A stretch of DNA of 64,000 bases from Mycobacterium sp. GA-1285 (GTDB taxonomy: Bacteria; Actinomycetota; Actinomycetes; Mycobacteriales; Mycobacteriaceae): positions 186,001 to 250,000 of the forward strand of contig NZ_LQIS01000034.1 in assembly GCF_001499905.1 (NCBI RefSeq), in the 5' to 3' direction. Both the position numbers and the translations under genes were made by a program. Under the pieces are notes generated by a model. That model made no database searches. It worked only from the letters and a program-made list of their open reading frames with translations, and was not told the origin of the DNA. This document shows positions 7,399-16,014 of this stretch, in pieces. Every line of letters begins with the position of its first letter. Within the stretch, counting starts at the first letter, position 1.

Positions 7399-8543
7399 GC
7401 CAGCCCCACTTTCGGCACGAGATGCAGCAGCGTGTCCACCCCGGTGCGCACCGCGCCGGCGACGGGTCCAGGCACGCCACCGATGAGCCCGAGCGCGGGC
7501 CGGACGATCGACGGTGTGACCGCACCGGCCACCTGCTGGAGACGCAACGTGTCCCCACCCGCCCAGTCGGGGTCGGTGTCGGCGAGGTGGTGCGGGTCGG
7601 TGAGCTCGTCGACGGGTCGACGCCGACGGCTCGCCAGCGCCCGCGTGATCCCCTCCTCGATGCCGACCAGCCCGGCGGGCGGGTCCGGCACGAACTCACG
7701 CAGCCGGGCGTCCGATGCGATCATCGGATGGTCCAGTGACTGCACCAGATCCGCCGCCAGACCGCCCGGCACCGGCAACACCGCTGCGGTCACCCACGAG
7801 ACGAGGCCGGTGTCGATGCCGTTGACCGGGAGTTCGGCCCGCCACTTGCCGGCGATGCGGGCGTACGTCCGCAGCAGATCGGCGTACGACGTGGTCTCCG
7901 GGCCGGTGATGTCGTACGCCCCGGCGGGCACACGCTCGCTGTCCGCGGCGGCGACGAGGTAGTGCAGTACATCGCAGATCGAGATCGGATCGATCGGGTT
8001 GGCCGACCACGACGGCATCGGGATCACCAGAAACCGATCGCCCACATAGCGCAACATCTCGAACGACGTCGACCCCGCCCCGACGATGATGGCCGCACCG
8101 AGCCACACCACGTCGGCTCCGCCGTCGACATGCAGCGCCTCGGCGACCTCCGCGCGGCTTGTGAGGTGTTCGGAGAGGTCGTCACCGTCGGGCACGAACC
8201 CGCCGAGATACACGATGCGACGCACACCGGCGTCCTTGGCTGCCCTCGCCGCGTTGGCCGCCGCGCGGTTGTCCGCGTCGCGGAAATCGGGCTGTCCGAT
8301 GCCGTGCACGAGGTAGTACACGACGTCGATGGGACCGGCGTCGGCGAACGCCGACCGCGCCGAATCTTCGTCGTGAGCGTCCAACGCGACGGCGGTGACG
8401 CGATCCTGCCACCCGAAATCGGCCAGTCTGTCCGGATTTCGGCTTGCGGCGACGACGTCGTGGCCCTCGGAGAGCAGCGCGGTGACCAGACGGGAGCCGA
8501 CGTAACCGGTCGCGCCGGTCACCAGAGTGCGAACACGTTCCAC
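7395..8543 (-). CDS. NAD(P)-binding atypical SDR / nucleoside-diphosphate-sugar epimerase-like protein
   Basis: A 382-aa protein with an N-terminal Rossmann domain (TGATGYVGS, 9-17; YLGGFVPDGDD near 117) of the extended/atypical SDR type, such as NmrA-like or COG0702 proteins. A C-terminal extension of about 130 residues follows, ending in a hydrophobic, Gly/Pro-rich tail. The classical Tyr-x3-Lys is not evident, so enzymatic activity is uncertain. It is coupled by a 4-bp overlap to the downstream CPBP gene and lies 35 bp after the gamma-carbonic-anhydrase gene; all three may form one operon. Confidence 0.75.
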   Translation of the reverse strand: MERVRTLVTGATGYVGSRLVTALLSEGHDVVAASRNPDRLADFGWQDRVTAVALDAHDEDSARSAFADAGPIDVVYYLVHGIGQPDFRDADNRAAANAARAAKDAGVRRIVYLGGFVPDGDDLSEHLTSRAEVAEALHVDGGADVVWLGAAIIVGAGSTSFEMLRYVGDRFLVIPMPSWSANPIDPISICDVLHYLVAAADSERVPAGAYDITGPETTSYADLLRTYARIAGKWRAELPVNGIDTGLVSWVTAAVLPVPGGLAADLVQSLDHPMIASDARLREFVPDPPAGLVGIEEGITRALASRRRRPVDELTDPHHLADTDPDWAGGDTLRLQQVAGAVTPSIVRPALGLIGGVPGPVAGAVRTGVDTLLHLVPKVGLA

Positions 8544-8578
8544 GGTAGGGCCTGTACCCGGATCGGACCCGGGAGAAT

Positions 8579-9103
8579 CTAGCCCGTCGCGTCCCGGTGC
8601 AGATCGATCAGGTGCTGGTACACCTGCGCGTTGTAACGGTTGTGGTTGACCTCTGCGTCACTGAGGTCGCGACGCACCTTGCCCGGCACCCCCGCGACCA
8701 GGGTCCGCGGCGGCACCACGAAGCCCTGCGGCACCACCGCGCCAGCCGCGATCAGCGCACCATGGCCCACGGTCGCGCCGTTGAGGATGACCGCCCCCAT
8801 GCCGATCAGCGCCCCGTCCTCGATGACGCACCCGTGCAGTACGGCGTTGTGCCCCACGCTGACCTCTTCGCCGATGCAGACCGGAAACTCCGGGTCGACG
8901 TGCACGGTCACCCCGTCCTGGATGTTGGTGCCGAAGCCGATCTCGATGGGCTCGGCCTCGGCCCGCAGGGTGGCGCTGTACCAGACGCTGGCCCGTGCGG
9001 CGAGCGACACCTGGCCGATCAGGCTCGCGTTGGGTGCCGCCCAGGCCTCGGCGTGCAGCGACGGCGTGCGACCACGGATGGGAACGATCAGCGGCTCAGG
9101 CAT
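8579..9103 (-). CDS. gamma-class carbonic anhydrase-like hexapeptide-repeat protein
   Basis: A 174-aa left-handed beta-helix protein with hexapeptide repeats (IG/V-x4 pattern from residue 29 to 150). The three zinc-ligand histidines of gamma carbonic anhydrases are in place: His68 (TVHVD), His85 and His90 (VGHNAVLHG). Similar bacterial proteins hydrate CO2 or act as acyl-carrier-like scaffolds; activity is not proven by sequence. The ATG at 9103 (MPEPLIVPIRG) matches the family start, but in-frame ATGs at 9111 and 9121 are possible. It lacks an obvious Shine-Dalgarno. Confidence 0.82.
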   Translation of the reverse strand: MPEPLIVPIRGRTPSLHAEAWAAPNASLIGQVSLAARASVWYSATLRAEAEPIEIGFGTNIQDGVTVHVDPEFPVCIGEEVSVGHNAVLHGCVIEDGALIGMGAVILNGATVGHGALIAAGAVVPQGFVVPPRTLVAGVPGKVRRDLSDAEVNHNRYNAQVYQHLIDLHRDATG

Positions 9104-9275
9104 GCGGCTCATCGTAGGCATCGGCCGTTCACCGCCGTTCGGGGCACCATGTGGGCAGACTGACAATGCGCAGGTCAGACGGCCCGTATTGCCCGTTCGG
9201 CGAGGTGACGACTTTGGCAGTCACGAAGAACTGCCTCTAACATGCGTTGCGACCTGTCTAGCTGAGGAGCCGTAA

Positions 9276-10028
9276 GTGAAGACTCGCACCAGCAAAACCC
9301 TTGGTGCCACTGCCGGGATCGCCGCGATCGCCTTTTCGGTGCCGCTGGCCGTGACCGCGTACGCCGATCCGCCCGCGCCCGAGCAGCCGGCCGAACCGAC
9401 CACCACGGTAGAGGTCGAGATCCCCAATCCCGAGGGGAAGGGCTGTGACGCCTTCAAGGAGGCGGTGCCCAACTGGAAGTCGCTGAACAACCTTCCGGTG
9501 GGCCAGGCTTTGCAGGCCATCCCGGATGCCAGCACCTTCTACTCCGCGATCTCGGGCGGCTTCAATCCCGCCGTGAACGTGGTGCCTGTCTTGGAGAACG
9601 GCCCGTACGTGGTCTTCGCGCCGACGAACGAGGCGTTTGCCGCACTTACGCCCGCACAGCTCGACGCGCTGAAGGCCAACCCTGCCGCGCTGACGGACTT
9701 CGACTACTACCACGTGTTCCTCGGGTTGCTCGGACCCAAGGACGTCGGGGGTCAGCGGCCCACCCAGCAGGGTGCGGAGATCAAGGTGACCGGTGAGAAC
9801 GCCGACGTCACTATCAACGACACCGCCAAGGTGGTCTGCGGTGGCATCCAGGCGGCGAACGCCCGGATCTACCTGATCGACGCGGTGCTCGATCCGGCCA
9901 ACCCGCCGCAAGCCGTCACGCCGTCAGGGACCTCGACCAGCGAGACGACCACCACCACGACCACTGAGACCACCGAGCCGGCCGCCCCCGCCGAACCGAC
10001 GCCGGCTGCCGAGGCTCCGATCGGCTGA
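9276..10028 (+). CDS. secreted fasciclin (FAS1)-domain protein
   Basis: A 250-aa exported protein. A signal peptide (basic MKTRTSK, hydrophobic core, AYA-D cleavage near residue 30) is followed by a Pro-rich linker, one FAS1 domain (about 70-205; VVFAPTNEAFAAL, YYHVFLG and the NARIYLIDAVLDP end), and a Thr/Glu/Ala/Pro-rich C-terminal tail with runs of Thr. This is the MPT70/MPT83 type of architecture used in cell adhesion. No lipobox Cys is present at the cleavage site, so it is secreted rather than a lipoprotein. The GTG start has GAGGAGC 6 nt upstream. A strong terminator follows. Confidence 0.85.
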   Translation: MKTRTSKTLGATAGIAAIAFSVPLAVTAYADPPAPEQPAEPTTTVEVEIPNPEGKGCDAFKEAVPNWKSLNNLPVGQALQAIPDASTFYSAISGGFNPAVNVVPVLENGPYVVFAPTNEAFAALTPAQLDALKANPAALTDFDYYHVFLGLLGPKDVGGQRPTQQGAEIKVTGENADVTINDTAKVVCGGIQAANARIYLIDAVLDPANPPQAVTPSGTSTSETTTTTTTETTEPAAPAEPTPAAEAPIG

Positions 10029-10046
10029 TCTCGGCCGCGAACGCGA

Positions 10047-10080
10047 AAAGCCCCCGAAACGCCGTTGTTTCGGGGGCTTT
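10047..10080. terminator. intrinsic terminator
   Basis: AAAGCCCCCGAAAC (10047-10060) pairs perfectly with GTTTCGGGGGCTTT (10067-10080) around a 6-base loop. The arms begin and end with A and T runs, giving a classic bidirectional rho-independent terminator. It serves the fasciclin gene and the convergent acyl-CoA dehydrogenase gene. Confidence 0.9.
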
Positions 10081-10127
10081 GGCGTTGGGGCGGTTAGACG
10101 GCGAGCCGGCCAGTCGCCTAAGTCGCG

Positions 10128-11270
10128 TTAAACACCCAAGTCGCGGCCGATGATTTCCTTCATGATCTCGGTGGTGCCACCGAAGATCGTCTGGATGCGC
10201 CCGTCGACGTAAGCGCGCGCCACGCGGTACTCCATCATGTAGCCGTATCCGCCGTGCAGCTGCACGCACTGGTCAACGACCTTCTTGGCGACCTCGGTCG
10301 CCCACCACTTGGCCTTGGCCGCCTCGACCGCGGTCAGCTCACCGTCGACCACTCCCTGCAGGCAGCGGTCGATGTAGTTCTCGGTGACGTCGAGCTCGGT
10401 CTCCATCTCCGCGAGCAGGAAGCGGTTGTGCTGGAAGCTGCCGATCGGCTGTCCGAAAGCCTTGCGGTCCTTGGCATATTGCAGCGTCTCGTCGAAGACC
10501 CCGCGGGCACCGGCGATGGCCGAGATGGCGATACCCAACCGCTCCGAGGGCAGGTTGGTCATCAGGTGGTAGAAGCCGCGTCCCTCCTTGCCCAGCAGGT
10601 TGGCGTTCGGCACGCGGACGTTCTCGAAGTGCAGCTCGGAGGTGTCCTGCGAGTGCAGGCCCATCTTGTCGAGCTTGCGGCCGCGGCTGAACCCCTCCAT
10701 GTCGCGCTCCACCACGAACAACGAAAAGCCCTTGTGCCCGGCCTCGGGATCGGTGCGGGCCACGACGACAACCAGGTCGGAGTTGATGCCCGACGAGATG
10801 AAGGTCTTGGACCCGTTGATGATCCAGTCGTCACCGTCGCGCACCGCGGACGTGCGGATGCCGGCCAGATCGCTGCCGGCACCGGGCTCGGTCATCGCGA
10901 TCGCGATGATCATCTCACCGCTCGCGATGCCCGGTAGCCAGCGCTTCTTCTGCTCGTCGTTGGCCAGCTCCTTGAAGTACGGCGCGACGACGTCGTTGTG
11001 CAGGCTCAGCGCGGGGCCATGCACACCGGAGCGGGCGGTCTCCTCGTCGATGATCGCGTTGAACCGGAAGTCATCGGAGCCACCGCCGCCGTACTCCTCG
11101 GGCATGTTGAACCCGATGAGACCGTACTTGCCTGCTGCGGTGTAGGCCGACCGGTCGACGATGCGCTCGGTCTCCCATTTCTCCTGGTTGGGTACGAGCT
11201 CGCGTTCGATGTACTCGCGGACGGTGTCCCGAAACGCCTCGTGTTCGGCGTCGTAGATGGTTCTTTTCAT
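10128..11270 (-). CDS. acyl-CoA dehydrogenase (FadE family)
   Basis: A 380-aa flavoenzyme for the first step of beta-oxidation. FAD/substrate motifs include MTEPGAGSDLAG (126-137) and the C-terminal LHGGYGYMMEY and QTIFGGTTEIMKEIIGR. At the position where medium-chain enzymes carry the catalytic Glu in the ExGT motif, this protein has Gly (FGGT). A Glu in LPSERLGIA (Glu243) occupies the site used by long-chain and isovaleryl-type dehydrogenases, so I expect that class (inference). It is the last gene of a thiolase-hydratase-FadE operon. Confidence 0.9.
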   Translation of the reverse strand: MKRTIYDAEHEAFRDTVREYIERELVPNQEKWETERIVDRSAYTAAGKYGLIGFNMPEEYGGGGSDDFRFNAIIDEETARSGVHGPALSLHNDVVAPYFKELANDEQKKRWLPGIASGEMIIAIAMTEPGAGSDLAGIRTSAVRDGDDWIINGSKTFISSGINSDLVVVVARTDPEAGHKGFSLFVVERDMEGFSRGRKLDKMGLHSQDTSELHFENVRVPNANLLGKEGRGFYHLMTNLPSERLGIAISAIAGARGVFDETLQYAKDRKAFGQPIGSFQHNRFLLAEMETELDVTENYIDRCLQGVVDGELTAVEAAKAKWWATEVAKKVVDQCVQLHGGYGYMMEYRVARAYVDGRIQTIFGGTTEIMKEIIGRDLGV

Positions 11271-11280
11271 GAGTGTCTTC

Positions 11281-11314
11281 TCTTCCTCGCGTCTTCCTCG
11301 CGCAAGCGCTCGTC
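11281..11314. repeat. short duplication plus degenerate GCGCAAGCGCTC element
   Basis: TCTTCCTCGCG occurs twice in tandem (11281-11291, 11292-11302), and the second runs into CGCAAGCGCTCGTC. This is a third, degenerate copy of the element duplicated at 1711-1770. It occupies nearly all of the fadE-echA gap. Confidence 0.6.
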
Positions 11315-11321
11315 AGCGTGC

Positions 11322-12119
11322 TTACTTGGCCTTCCAAACAGGCTGGCGCTTCTCGGCGAATGCCAGCGGTCCTTCCTTGGCGTCCTCTGAGCGGATCACC
11401 GTCGAGATCTCGCGCATGGTCCTCGACCATCCGGCTTCGTCACCGGTGATGACGTCGTCGTCCACTCCCATCGCCACCCGCTTGCTCGCCCACACCGCAA
11501 GCGGGGCATTGCAGGTGACGCGTTCGGCGAGTTCGAGTGCGGCCTCGACCGCGGTGCCGTCGGGCACCACTCGGTTGATCAGGCCCCACTTCAGGGCATC
11601 GGCCGACGACATCGGCTCGCCGGTGAACAGCAACTCCATCGCGACCTTTCGCGGCAGGTGGTCGACGATGCGGAACACCCCACCCGCGGCGGCGATGAGG
11701 CCCCGTTTCACTTCGGGGAGACCGAATTTCGCGCGCTCCTCGGCGACCACCAGATCGCTGGCGAGCGCGATCTCGGTCCCTCCGCCCAGCGCTGTGCCGT
11801 TCACCGCGGCGATGGTCGGCTTGTCGATGTAATGCCGAACGTACCCGGCGAAGCCCCACTCGGGGTGTTGCGGGTGGTACAGGTTTTCCCGTCGCGCGAT
11901 GGCCTTGAGATCGGCACCGGCACAGAACGATTCACCTGCACCGGTGATCACCACCACGCGCACCTCGGGGTCGTCCTGAGCCAGCTGCAACGCATCGCCG
12001 ACAGCGGCGCTGACCGCACTGTTGACGGCGTTGCGCGCCTCCGGTCGGTTGATCGTGACGAGCATGACGTTCCCGCGGCGCTCGGTCAGCGCCGCGGGGG
12101 TCGTCATCGCTCCCGTCAC
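11322..12119 (-). CDS. enoyl-CoA hydratase (EchA family)
   Basis: A 265-aa crotonase with both catalytic glutamates of true hydratases: Glu116 (LGGGTEIALASD) and Glu136 (FGLPEVKRG), 20 residues apart as in rat mitochondrial hydratase. The oxyanion-hole segment SFCAGADL is at 65-72. It would hydrate trans-2-enoyl-CoA between FadE and the dehydrogenase/thiolase steps. Its start overlaps the thiolase stop by 4 bp (12116-12119). There are in-frame starts at MTGAM and at MTTPA, four codons on; I keep the first because it creates the overlap. Confidence 0.9.
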   Translation of the reverse strand: MTGAMTTPAALTERRGNVMLVTINRPEARNAVNSAVSAAVGDALQLAQDDPEVRVVVITGAGESFCAGADLKAIARRENLYHPQHPEWGFAGYVRHYIDKPTIAAVNGTALGGGTEIALASDLVVAEERAKFGLPEVKRGLIAAAGGVFRIVDHLPRKVAMELLFTGEPMSSADALKWGLINRVVPDGTAVEAALELAERVTCNAPLAVWASKRVAMGVDDDVITGDEAGWSRTMREISTVIRSEDAKEGPLAFAEKRQPVWKAK

Positions 12120-13261
12120 AGCAGCTCGAGGATGGTGGCGTTGGCCTGGCCGCCGCCCTCACACATGGTCTGCAGACCGTACTGAATGCCGTTGTCGCGC
12201 ATGTGGTACAGCAGCGTCGTCATGATCCGTGCACCCGAGCCGCCGAGCGGGTGGCCCAGCGCGATCGCACCGCCGTTCGGGTTCAGCTTCTTCTCGTCGG
12301 CGCCGATGTCCTTGAGCCACGCCATCGGAACCGGCGCGAACGCCTCGTTGACCTCGAAGGCCCCGATGTCGTCGACGGACAGGCCGGAACGCTTGAGCGC
12401 CTTCTGGGTTGCCGGGATCGGCGCGGTCAGCATGATCACCGGATCGGCGCCGGCCAGCACCGCGGTGTGCACGCGGGCCAGCGGCTTGAGGCCCAGTTCC
12501 TTGGCCTTCTCCGCCGACATGAACAGCAGCGCCGCCGAACCGTCGGAGATCTGCGACGAGTTGCCGGCGTGGATCACGCCGTCCTCGCGGAAGGCGGGCT
12601 TGAGTTGGCCCATCTTCTCCAGCGTGGTGCCGCGACGGATGCCCTCGTCCTTGAGAACGGTATTCCCCTCGTCGTCCTTGATGCCGACGATCTGATCGTC
12701 GAACGCACCGGCATCCTGTGCGGCGGCGGCCTTTTCGTGTGAATCGAGCGAGAACTGGTCGAGATCGGTGCGGCTGAAGCCCCACTGCTCGGCGATCATC
12801 TCGGCCCCGATGCCCTGGTTCGGAGTCTGCTTGTAGCGGTTCTTGAAGTTCGCCGAGTACGGGTTGCCGCCGTTGGCCAGCGAGGCGCCCATCGGGGTGC
12901 GCGACATCGACTCGACACCGCCGGCGACGACGACGTCGTAGTGGCCGGCCACCACGCCAGCGGCGGCGAAGTGCACCGACTGCTGGCTCGAACCGCACTG
13001 GCGGTCGACGGTGACGCCGGGGACGGTCTCCGGCCACCCGGCAGTCAGCAGGGCCGTGCGACCGATGTCGAGGGCCTGCTCACCGGCCTGCATGACGCAA
13101 CCCCAGATGACGTCGTCGACGAGCGCGGGGTCGACGCCGGCGCGCTGCACCAAACCGTTGAGAACCTGCGCGGACAACTCAGCCGGATGCACACCGGAAA
13201 GCCCTCCGTTGCGCTTGCCGACGGGCGACCGTAGTGCCTCGACGATGACGGCTTCAGCCAT
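12116..13261 (-). CDS. acetyl-CoA acetyltransferase / 3-ketoacyl-CoA thiolase (FadA family)
   Basis: A 381-aa thiolase with the full active site: Cys89 (DRQCGSSQQ), His337 (GHPLGGSG) and Cys367 (TMCEGGGQ). It cleaves 3-ketoacyl-CoA with CoA, the last step of a beta-oxidation cycle. It is the first gene of the fadA-echA-fadE operon, with AAGGAG placed about 6 nt before the ATG. No 3-hydroxyacyl-CoA dehydrogenase is in the operon; the SDR at 1762-2514 could provide that step (speculative). It is divergent from a GntR regulator. Confidence 0.92.
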   Translation of the reverse strand: MAEAVIVEALRSPVGKRNGGLSGVHPAELSAQVLNGLVQRAGVDPALVDDVIWGCVMQAGEQALDIGRTALLTAGWPETVPGVTVDRQCGSSQQSVHFAAAGVVAGHYDVVVAGGVESMSRTPMGASLANGGNPYSANFKNRYKQTPNQGIGAEMIAEQWGFSRTDLDQFSLDSHEKAAAAQDAGAFDDQIVGIKDDEGNTVLKDEGIRRGTTLEKMGQLKPAFREDGVIHAGNSSQISDGSAALLFMSAEKAKELGLKPLARVHTAVLAGADPVIMLTAPIPATQKALKRSGLSVDDIGAFEVNEAFAPVPMAWLKDIGADEKKLNPNGGAIALGHPLGGSGARIMTTLLYHMRDNGIQYGLQTMCEGGGQANATILELL

Positions 13262-13299
13262 GACACTTCTCCTTCGAAGTTCGATGATTCACCCACACG

Positions 13300-13315
13300 C
13301 GGGGGTCCACCCCCG
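13300..13315. promoter_or_regulatory. short GC hairpin in the thiolase 5' region
   Basis: CGGGGGT at 13300-13306 and ACCCCCG at 13309-13315 form a 7-bp palindrome with a 2-bp centre, about 40 bp upstream of the thiolase ATG. It could be an operator half or an mRNA hairpin; its role is unknown. Confidence 0.35.
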
Positions 13316-13337
13316 AACGTAATTGAACAAGGTTTAC

Positions 13338-13357
13338 TAGGTCAACCTACTAGTTGG
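13338..13357. promoter_or_regulatory. overlapping palindromes between thiolase operon and gntR, candidate operator
   Basis: TAGGTCAACCTA (13338-13349) is palindromic except at its centre and overlaps CCTACTAGTTGG (13346-13357), palindromic except for one pair. The 18-mer TTACTAGGTCAACCTACT matches the mcr-echA site TTACTTGTATAACCAAGT at 12 of 18 positions. The location between a FadR-type regulator and a divergent fatty-acid operon suggests autoregulation (inference). Confidence 0.45.
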
Positions 13358-13471
13358 TGGGCATGGTTGGTGGACCGGCGGCAATTTCCCTGGCTCGAAG
13401 TGGGCGACTCACATGGTTTACTGAGTTGCACAGCTGGCCGCCTGGTCAGCGGCAACGTCGTGGGAGTTGGA

Positions 13472-14263
13472 GTGGCTCGAAGTACACCGTTGGCGCCGAT
13501 GATCGGCCCGGACGGCGTCGGCGCCGGAACGACGGTGCGGTCCCCGAAGACGGCCGAACTCGTCGCGGGCACGCTGCGCCGGATGGTGGTCGACGGCCAG
13601 CTCAAGGACGGCGACTTCCTGCCCAACGAAGCCGAGCTGATGGCGCATTTCGGGGTGAGCCGGCCGACGCTGCGGGAAGCGGTCAGGGTCCTGGAATCCG
13701 AACGCCTCGTCGAGGTGCGGCGCGGCTCGCGCACCGGCGCCCGCGTTCGCGTACCCGGCCCCGAGATCGTCGCTCGCCCCGCCGGCTTGCTGCTCGAGTT
13801 GTGCGGCGCGACGATCGCCGACCTGATGACGGCGCGCGCCGGGATCGAGCCGATGGCGGTTCGGCTGCTCGCTGAGTCCGGTTCGGCCGGGGCGTTCGAC
13901 GAGCTCGACAGCCTGCTCGAAGAGCACGTGCCGTCGGGCTGGCAGAACGACACCCTGGCCGAGACGACGGGCGACTTCCACCGGCGCGTTGTCGAGTTGT
14001 CGGGCAACGCGACGCTGTCCATCATCGCCGGGATGCTGCATGAGATCACGGTGCGCCACAACGCATTTCTCTTCAAGGAACGTCGACCGGTCTCCCGAGC
14101 CGACTTCGACAAGTTGATGCGCTCGTACCGGAAGTTGATGCAGCTCCTGCGATCCGGCGACGGCGCGGCCGCCGAAGCGCATTGGCGCAAGCACCTCGAC
14201 ACCGCCCGGGAATTGCTCCTGCAGGGACTCGAGGACGTCAAGGTCCGCGACGTCATGGGTTAG
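13472..14263 (+). CDS. GntR-family transcriptional regulator, FadR/FCD subfamily
   Basis: A 263-aa regulator with an N-terminal winged helix-turn-helix (about 24-90; FLPNEAELMAHFGVSRPTLR, VLESERLVEVRRG) and an all-helical FCD-type effector domain (about 105-245; FHRRVVELSGN is the typical metal/ligand-binding stretch). FCD regulators sense carboxylates or acyl-CoA-type ligands. The GTG at 13472 is chosen because TGGGAG lies 5 nt upstream and the 35 residues before it are not typical; the frame stays open to TTG 13367. Divergent from the thiolase operon, it is its probable regulator. It overlaps the convergent DUF3556 gene by 4 bp. Confidence 0.88.
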   Translation: MARSTPLAPMIGPDGVGAGTTVRSPKTAELVAGTLRRMVVDGQLKDGDFLPNEAELMAHFGVSRPTLREAVRVLESERLVEVRRGSRTGARVRVPGPEIVARPAGLLLELCGATIADLMTARAGIEPMAVRLLAESGSAGAFDELDSLLEEHVPSGWQNDTLAETTGDFHRRVVELSGNATLSIIAGMLHEITVRHNAFLFKERRPVSRADFDKLMRSYRKLMQLLRSGDGAAAEAHWRKHLDTARELLLQGLEDVKVRDVMG

Positions 14264-16002
14264 GGAGCGTCGGCCCTGTCCTTCTGCCACGTCACGTGGA
14301 CGGGCACGGTGTCGTCCCAGGGTTGCCGCGTCACCACATCGGCGACCTTGAAGTAACCGCGCTCGAACTCGCCGGTCGCCGCGTCGACCAACCGGTATTC
14401 CTGGCGCTGCTTGTGGATCGGTTGCCCGTCGATCAGCACCACTCGGACCTCGCCCGGTTCGAACTGGCAACGCTTCTGCAGGGCCTCGATGAGCTGTTCG
14501 TTGTGCATATGGCCGTCGCCGAAGTTCCACCCGATCGCGGTGCTGCAGATCCGCTCACCGTCGGTCAACACATAGTCGTCCTCGTTGTGCCCGGCCATCG
14601 CCCGATGAGCGAGGGTGAACATCGCGCGGCCGTGAGTGTTGAACGCGCGGAACGCGTATCCCATGTAGAGGTACATCTGCGCGGTTTCCGGGCTGCCGTA
14701 GTAGCGCTCCATCTGTGCCTGCGGCATGCTCGCGATCGAGACGACGTTTTCCTCGATCTTCGCCGAGGCCGACGGTTTCACACACCACAACCCGGTGTCC
14801 CAGTTGCCGGCGTAGTAACGCATGCCGGGCAGGAAGGACACCTTGCGCGGGAACAGGTTTCCCATCACGACGGTGCCTGCGACGACGGCGAACAACACGA
14901 TCGGCCACGGGCTCTGCAGGTCGCCGAGGCCGATCCCAGCGTGTCCCACGAAAAGCGCGAGCACCGAGAACATCATGAAGACGTTCCACTCCAACGGCAC
15001 ACCCATCGGGATCGACGACAGGATGCCGAAGTGGAAGACCAGCATCACGAACGCGGCGATGTAGGTCGGCCAGCCGCCGTGGGAGAAGAACAGCACCAGC
15101 GGGACCAATCCCTCGATGGCCGTGCTGAAGTGCGCCAGCCACCGGGACGCCCGCCCGGGTCGCAGATCGTCCGGAAAGTGTTCGAAGAACCTGCGTTTGA
15201 TCCACTTCGGCCGAAACACCGGGTTGTTGCTCATCATCGTGGAGATGACGAACGGGAAGTGCTTGTTGAGCTTCGACGTCGCCGCGCCGAGCCAGATCGT
15301 CAAGCACACCAGCTTGGCGGCGATGATGATGTCGGGCCCGGCGAACAGGAAGCAGACCGCCAGCGAGGCGTACACCTCGCCGCGCGCGGCCAGAAAGATC
15401 ACCTTGTCGCGCAGGCCGAGCACGGCGAGGACGCCGAGGATCGCTGCGATCTGCCACACCGGCAGGACGCCTACCGTCGTCCCCAATTCGGGTATCGGTC
15501 CGGTGCCGTCGGAGAACAGCGCCACGACGAGCAAGACCAGGAGTGCGCCGTAGAGCAGGGCGTCGAACGGTGTGCGGGTGTCGCCTTTGGTCAGCGGGAT
15601 GCGGGTCGGCCACGGAGGCAGCCGGATGGTGTTCGGCCGCAACCAGTACAGGATCGAACCCATCGGCGGGAAGAACCGGTTGTTCAGTGGTCCGAAGCCA
15701 CAGCCGAGGCCGACGACCTCGAACAACATCGTGTACAGCACGACCTTTTCGAAGACGATCGGCTCGTTGTACCAGGAGGTGACGTTGGTGAACCCGTCGA
15801 TTCCCGTGGTGGTGAGCACCACCAGCCAGGCACCGAGGATGTAGAGCAGAATCTTGACGACGTAGAACAGGTGCAGCACGACCGGCGTCCCGAACCCGAC
15901 CTCGGCCCAGTGCCGGGCCATCGGCACGATCTTCTCGGCGCGACTGCCCTTACTCCACTCCTCGAAATCGACGACGGGCGCGTCCTGCTTCAAAAACCCC
16001 AT
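14260..16002 (-). CDS. DUF3556-type polytopic membrane protein
   Basis: A 580-aa protein with roughly ten hydrophobic segments between residues 40 and 380, followed by a soluble C-terminal region of about 190 residues (YYAGNWDTGLWC onward, with HNEQLIEAL and VLIDGQP). Length and pattern fit the actinobacterial DUF3556 membrane family, whose function is unknown; some segments recall HTTM/vitamin-K-carboxylase-like membrane proteins, a weak impression. A canonical KstR box lies 13 bp upstream of the ATG, overlapping a -10, so the gene is probably repressed by KstR and induced during sterol use (inference). Confidence 0.75.
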   Translation of the reverse strand: MGFLKQDAPVVDFEEWSKGSRAEKIVPMARHWAEVGFGTPVVLHLFYVVKILLYILGAWLVVLTTTGIDGFTNVTSWYNEPIVFEKVVLYTMLFEVVGLGCGFGPLNNRFFPPMGSILYWLRPNTIRLPPWPTRIPLTKGDTRTPFDALLYGALLVLLVVALFSDGTGPIPELGTTVGVLPVWQIAAILGVLAVLGLRDKVIFLAARGEVYASLAVCFLFAGPDIIIAAKLVCLTIWLGAATSKLNKHFPFVISTMMSNNPVFRPKWIKRRFFEHFPDDLRPGRASRWLAHFSTAIEGLVPLVLFFSHGGWPTYIAAFVMLVFHFGILSSIPMGVPLEWNVFMMFSVLALFVGHAGIGLGDLQSPWPIVLFAVVAGTVVMGNLFPRKVSFLPGMRYYAGNWDTGLWCVKPSASAKIEENVVSIASMPQAQMERYYGSPETAQMYLYMGYAFRAFNTHGRAMFTLAHRAMAGHNEDDYVLTDGERICSTAIGWNFGDGHMHNEQLIEALQKRCQFEPGEVRVVLIDGQPIHKQRQEYRLVDAATGEFERGYFKVADVVTRQPWDDTVPVHVTWQKDRADAP

Positions 16003-16014
16003 GGCAACACAGAC

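Noticed and set aside
13367..13471. TTG start at 13367 for the GntR regulator
   Set aside because: The extra 35 residues are unlike GntR N-termini and no ribosome-binding site precedes TTG. GTG at 13472 has TGGGAG at good spacing.
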